Of a DNA stretch of 64,000 nucleotides, positions 60,801-64,000 are shown piece by piece (the first letter of the stretch is position 1; each line of letters starts with the position of its first letter). The position numbers were made by a program, and so were the translations under genes. Below the pieces are notes generated by a model, which was not told where the DNA came from, ran no database searches, and saw only the letters and a program-made list of their open reading frames with translations. This DNA comes from Climacium dendroides (Eukaryota > Streptophyta > Bryopsida > Hypnales > Climaciaceae), in contig OX467091.1 in the NCBI GenBank assembly GCA_950106755.1, forward strand, positions 19,485,538 through 19,549,537, read 5' to 3'.

Positions 60801-63800
60801 AGAGACAATATTGTGCATGTGGTCAAAAGATGGCATCCTTCCAATGGACGAATTGGAAAGATTGATCAACATGTCATTGTTGAAGTTGAATGAAGATGGT
60901 GAAATTTTAGAAATGCATGACCAACTACGTGACATGGGACAAAAACTTGCCAATGGTACACGAGTTTGGAAAGCGTCAATGATACCAGAAATTGGTTTTA
61001 CAAGTAAGGTAATGTTCTAATAGTGCATATAAGCACATATCAGCACATATCATATATTTGTTCTTTATTTTTTAATGCAATTAGTAAACATACACAAACA
61101 TATTTTTTCAAGAATCATAAATTTTGAATTATGTTAGGGAAATCAATTATCATTTGAAGATGTAATACATTCTAATTTGAATTTCCTTGAATGTAGGATT
61201 GTGAGGTTGTTCAAGGCATATCATTGCAAGGGACTCTGAATCATCATCTATCTTTGGTCAAATGTGACCAAAGATTTGATTTCAAAAATTTGCGTTTATT
61301 GATTTTGGTGAGTGCTTTAGACAATCTTAAAGCACATTTTGACAACTTGAAGTTATTTCTTCAACTAGCTTCACAATGTTCAAAATTGGAGGCAATTATA
61401 ATAGGAAGCTCTCAAAATTTGAGTAGATTGCAACTTATACTTCCAACAAATACTACAATTACTCTCAATAAAAAGATATCAAATCTTTTTGGTACGTGTA
61501 CATCATTCAAGATCCTTGATCTAATAGCGCTTGGATTTCTTGAAAAATTACCAAACAAATTGGCATCAAAAAACACCCTATTAAAATTAGATCTAAGTTT
61601 TTGCTATGCATTGAAGGCATTGCCAAAGGAAGTAGGGGACTTGTCTTCCTTGAGAACTCTCAATTTGAGCGAGTGTTCAAACTTGACAGCCTTGCCAAAA
61701 GAGATGGGGAACTTATCTTCTTTGATCACTATAAATTTGAGTTGGTGTTCAAACTTGAGGGCCTTACCAAAGGAAGTGGGAAATTTGTCATCTTTGACCA
61801 TTTTAGATTTGAAAAGTTGTTCAAGCTTGGTAGCCTTACCAAAAGAAGTAGGGAACTTGTCTTCTTTGACCACTTTAGATTTATCTCGGTGTTCAAGCTT
61901 GGTGGCCTTGCCAAAAGAAATAGGAAACTTATCTTCCTTGACTACTTTGGATTTATCGCAGTGTTCAAGTTTGGCAGCCTTACCAAAGGATGTGGGGAAC
62001 TTGTCTTCTTTGACCACTCTCAATTTATCTAGGTGTTCAAACTTGACGGCCTTGCCAAAGGAAGTGGGGAACTTATCTTCTTTAACCATTCTAGATTTGT
62101 CTCAATGTTCAAGCTTTGTGACTTTGCCAAAGGAAATTGGGAACTTATCTTCTTTGACCACTTTAGACTTAAGTTGGTGTTCAAGTGTAGTGGCCTTGCC
62201 AAAGGAAGTGGAGAACTTGTCTTCTTTGACCATTTTATATTTATCTTGGTGTTCAAGTTTGGTGGTCTTACCAAAGAAAGTGGGAAATTTGTCTTCTTTG
62301 ACTACTCTATATTTAAAACGATGTTCAAGCTTGGTAGCATTGCCAAAGGAAGTGGGGAACTTGTCTTCTTTAACCACTCTATATATGAAACAATGTTCAA
62401 GCTTGGCAGCCTTGCCCAAAGAGATTGAGAACTTGTCTTCTTTGACTACTCTCAATTTGAGATGATGTTCAAGCTTGACAACCTTGCCAAAGGAAGTGGG
62501 GAACTTGACTTCCTTAACCACTTTAGATTTGAGTGATTGTTCAAGCTTGGCAGTCTTACCAAAGAAAGTGGGAAACTTATCTTTCTTGACTACTCTAGAT
62601 TTATCTCGATGTTCAAGTTTGGCAGCCTTACCCAAAGAAGTAGGGAACTTGTTTTCATTGACCACTCTAGATTTGTCTCGGTGCTCAAGTTTGATGACCT
62701 TGCCAATAGAAGTGGGGAACTTATCTTCCTTAACCATTTTAGATTTGAAACGGTGTTCAAGCATGGCAACCTTGCCAAAAGAAGTGGGAAACTTGTCTTC
62801 TTTGACCATTCTAGATTTGAGTTATTGTTCAAGTTTGGTGGTCTTACCAAAGGAAGTAGGGAACTTATCTTCTTTAATCACTCTATATTTGAGTTGGTGT
62901 TCAAGCTTGAAGGCCTTGCCAAAGGAAATAGGGAACTTGTCTTCTTTGAGAACTTTATTTTTGAGTGAATGTTTGAATTTGGTGACCTTACCAAAGGAAG
63001 TGGGGAACTTGTCTTCCTTGACTACTCTATATTTGAAACAATGTTCAAGTTTGGTGACCTTGCCAAAGGAAGTGGGGAACTTATCTTTCTTGACAATTCT
63101 ATATTTGAAACGGTGTTCAAACTTGGGAGCCTTGCCAAAGGAAGTAGAAAACTTGTCTTCTTTAACTACTCTTGATTTAAGTTGGTGTTCAAGCTTGGTG
63201 ACCTTGCCAAAGGAAATGGGGAACTTATCTTCCTTGACTACTCTAAATTTAAATTATTGTTCAAGTATGATGGCTTTGCCAAAAGAAGTGGGAAATTTGT
63301 CTTTTTTGACTACTTTAGATTTGAGCTGGTGTTCAAGTTTGACGACATTGCCAAAGGAGATGGGGAACTTGTCTTCTTTGACCACTCTAGATTTGAGTTG
63401 GTGCTCAAGTTTGACAGCCTTGCCAAAGGAAGTGGGAAACTTATCTTCCTTGAAAACTTTACTTTTGAGTGAGTGTTCAAACTTGACAATTGTGCTAAAA
63501 GAAGTGGGGAACTTGTCTTCTTTGACCACTTTAAATTTGAGACGATGTTCAAGCTTGGCGGCCTTACCAAAAGAGATAGGGAACTTATCTTCCTTAACCA
63601 CTTTAGATTTGAGTTGGTGCTCAAGCTTGGTAGCCTTGCCAAAGGAAGTGGGGAAATTGTCTTCCTTAAGATCTCTATTTTTGAGTGAGTGTTCAAGTTT
63701 GATGGCCTTGCCAAAAGAGATGGGAAAATTGTTTTCTTTAACCACTCTAGATTTGAAACAATGTTCAAGATTAGCGGCCTTGCCTAAAGAAGTGGGAAAC

Positions 63801-63878
63801 TTGTCTTCTATAACAATAGGCAATTTCGAAATTACAAACACGCATGTCAAAAGCAATAAGGAGTCTTGGATATTGTGA
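57824..63878 (+). CDS. Kinase-NB-ARC-LRR immune receptor-like gene, four exons, one in-frame TGA in the LRR exon
   Basis: Exons 57824-57918, 58245-59820, 59965-61008 and 61197-63878 join in phase at GT-AG sites (GTAAGT, GTATAA, GTAATG donors). Residues 7-31 are strongly hydrophobic. About 40-230 is helical and Cys-rich, possibly like the plant MLKL HeLo bundle (inference). The kinase spans about 243-525: GKGGYGDVY loop, Lys in CATKVL, HLDLKPDN catalytic loop, DYG in place of DFG, GYMSPE; key Lys and Asp residues are kept. NB-ARC follows: GMGGIGKTT P-loop, LLILDDV, IILTTRN, CNGLPLSLKVMG, MHDQLRDMG. The last exon encodes about 31 LRRs of 24 residues built on LPKEVGNLSSLTTLDLS. A TGA at 62463 would stop translation at 1327 residues; in-frame sequence continues to a TGA at 63876, about 1798 codons in all. 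Family knowledge: NB-ARC-LRR proteins are intracellular immune receptors, and kinase fusions are reported from mosses. It may be functional-truncated or a young pseudogene. Confidence 0.92.
61580..63815 (+). repeat. 72-bp LRR-coding tandem array, about 31 units
   Basis: Each unit encodes 24 residues with the core LPKEVGNLSSLTTLDLSxCSS. I count 12 LPKE-type modules before the TGA at 62463 and 19 after it. Units are very similar in DNA. Because 72 is a multiple of three, other frames and the antisense strand also stay open for long runs; those ORFs are by-products. The regularity suggests recent expansion or homogenisation by unequal exchange. Confidence 0.9.
62463..62465 (+). other. In-frame premature TGA inside LRR array
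   Basis: The codons read TTG AGA TGA TGT TCA AGC. An equivalent unit near 63538 reads TTG AGA CGA TGT TCA AGC, so the stop is explained by one C-to-T change at a CpG. The frame is open on both sides, with no frameshift. Confidence 0.85.
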
Positions 63879-64000
63879 ACCACAATTTAAATTGTATCTC
63901 CTATAAGGACAAAATTGTAAACAATTTGAGGACTCTTTTAATAGGAGTTTAAGATTTTATTTCCATAGTGAAATTTAATGAGTCCATAAACATGTGGACA

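Noticed and set aside
61604..63883. Long antisense and shifted-frame ORFs across the LRR exon
   Set aside because: They arise because the 72-bp unit is a multiple of three; the plus-strand frame encodes canonical LRRs.
1..64000. CRISPR array, operon, riboswitch or rRNA genes
   Set aside because: The sequence is plant nuclear DNA with spliced genes; none of these was seen.

Overview
This window is nuclear DNA of a land plant. Three genes can be assigned with confidence: a kinase-NB-ARC-LRR immune-receptor-type gene, an A20/AN1 stress-associated protein gene, and a nine-exon OTU deubiquitinase gene reconstructed exon by exon. GT-AG introns of about 100-470 bp, a plant-type OTU protein and a plant SAP protein establish the lineage. 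A kinase domain fused in front of NB-ARC and LRR is the architecture described for mosses (the PNL class of Physcomitrella), so a moss or another seed-free plant is the best guess. That guess rests on one gene and is not proven.

Layout: 1-14,990 is AT-rich and gene-poor. It holds decayed transposon families: a CACTA-type MITE with intact ends, a MITE bounded by TTAA, a foldback MITE and tandem duplications. 14,990-18,010 is a compositionally distinct, gene-like island without a recognisable product. 18,011-20,570 is AT-rich again, with a nested MITE and a long foldback. 20,570-29,300 is the second island. It contains four very short single-pass membrane protein ORFs in tandem (20,643-21,783), candidate exons of an unrecognised gene (22,785-23,947), a broken coding remnant (25,561-26,039) and the OTU gene on the minus strand (26,577-29,115). 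The SAP gene lies at 32,789-33,340. 33,341-40,475 is repeats and AT-rich spacer. 41,097-47,090 is a 6-kb hAT-type element (CAGGG ends, 8-bp target duplication) inserted into an older dispersed repeat. It carries a decayed ORF, a 21-bp minisatellite and GC-rich arrays. 47,671-57,823 has tandem repeats, an exon-like block, a third gene-like island (50,440-52,510) and a hairpin. 57,824-63,878 is the four-exon kinase-NLR gene.

The genes do not form a pathway. The items most worth follow-up are the tandem membrane microproteins, whose two youngest copies differ mostly by conservative residues, and the kinase-NLR. The latter has a hydrophobic first exon, an N-terminal helical region that may be MLKL/HeLo-like, and about 31 near-identical 24-residue LRRs cut by a single in-frame TGA that looks like a CGA-to-TGA change. 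All exon boundaries were read by eye from GT-AG signals and reading-frame phase; no alignment or expression evidence was available.
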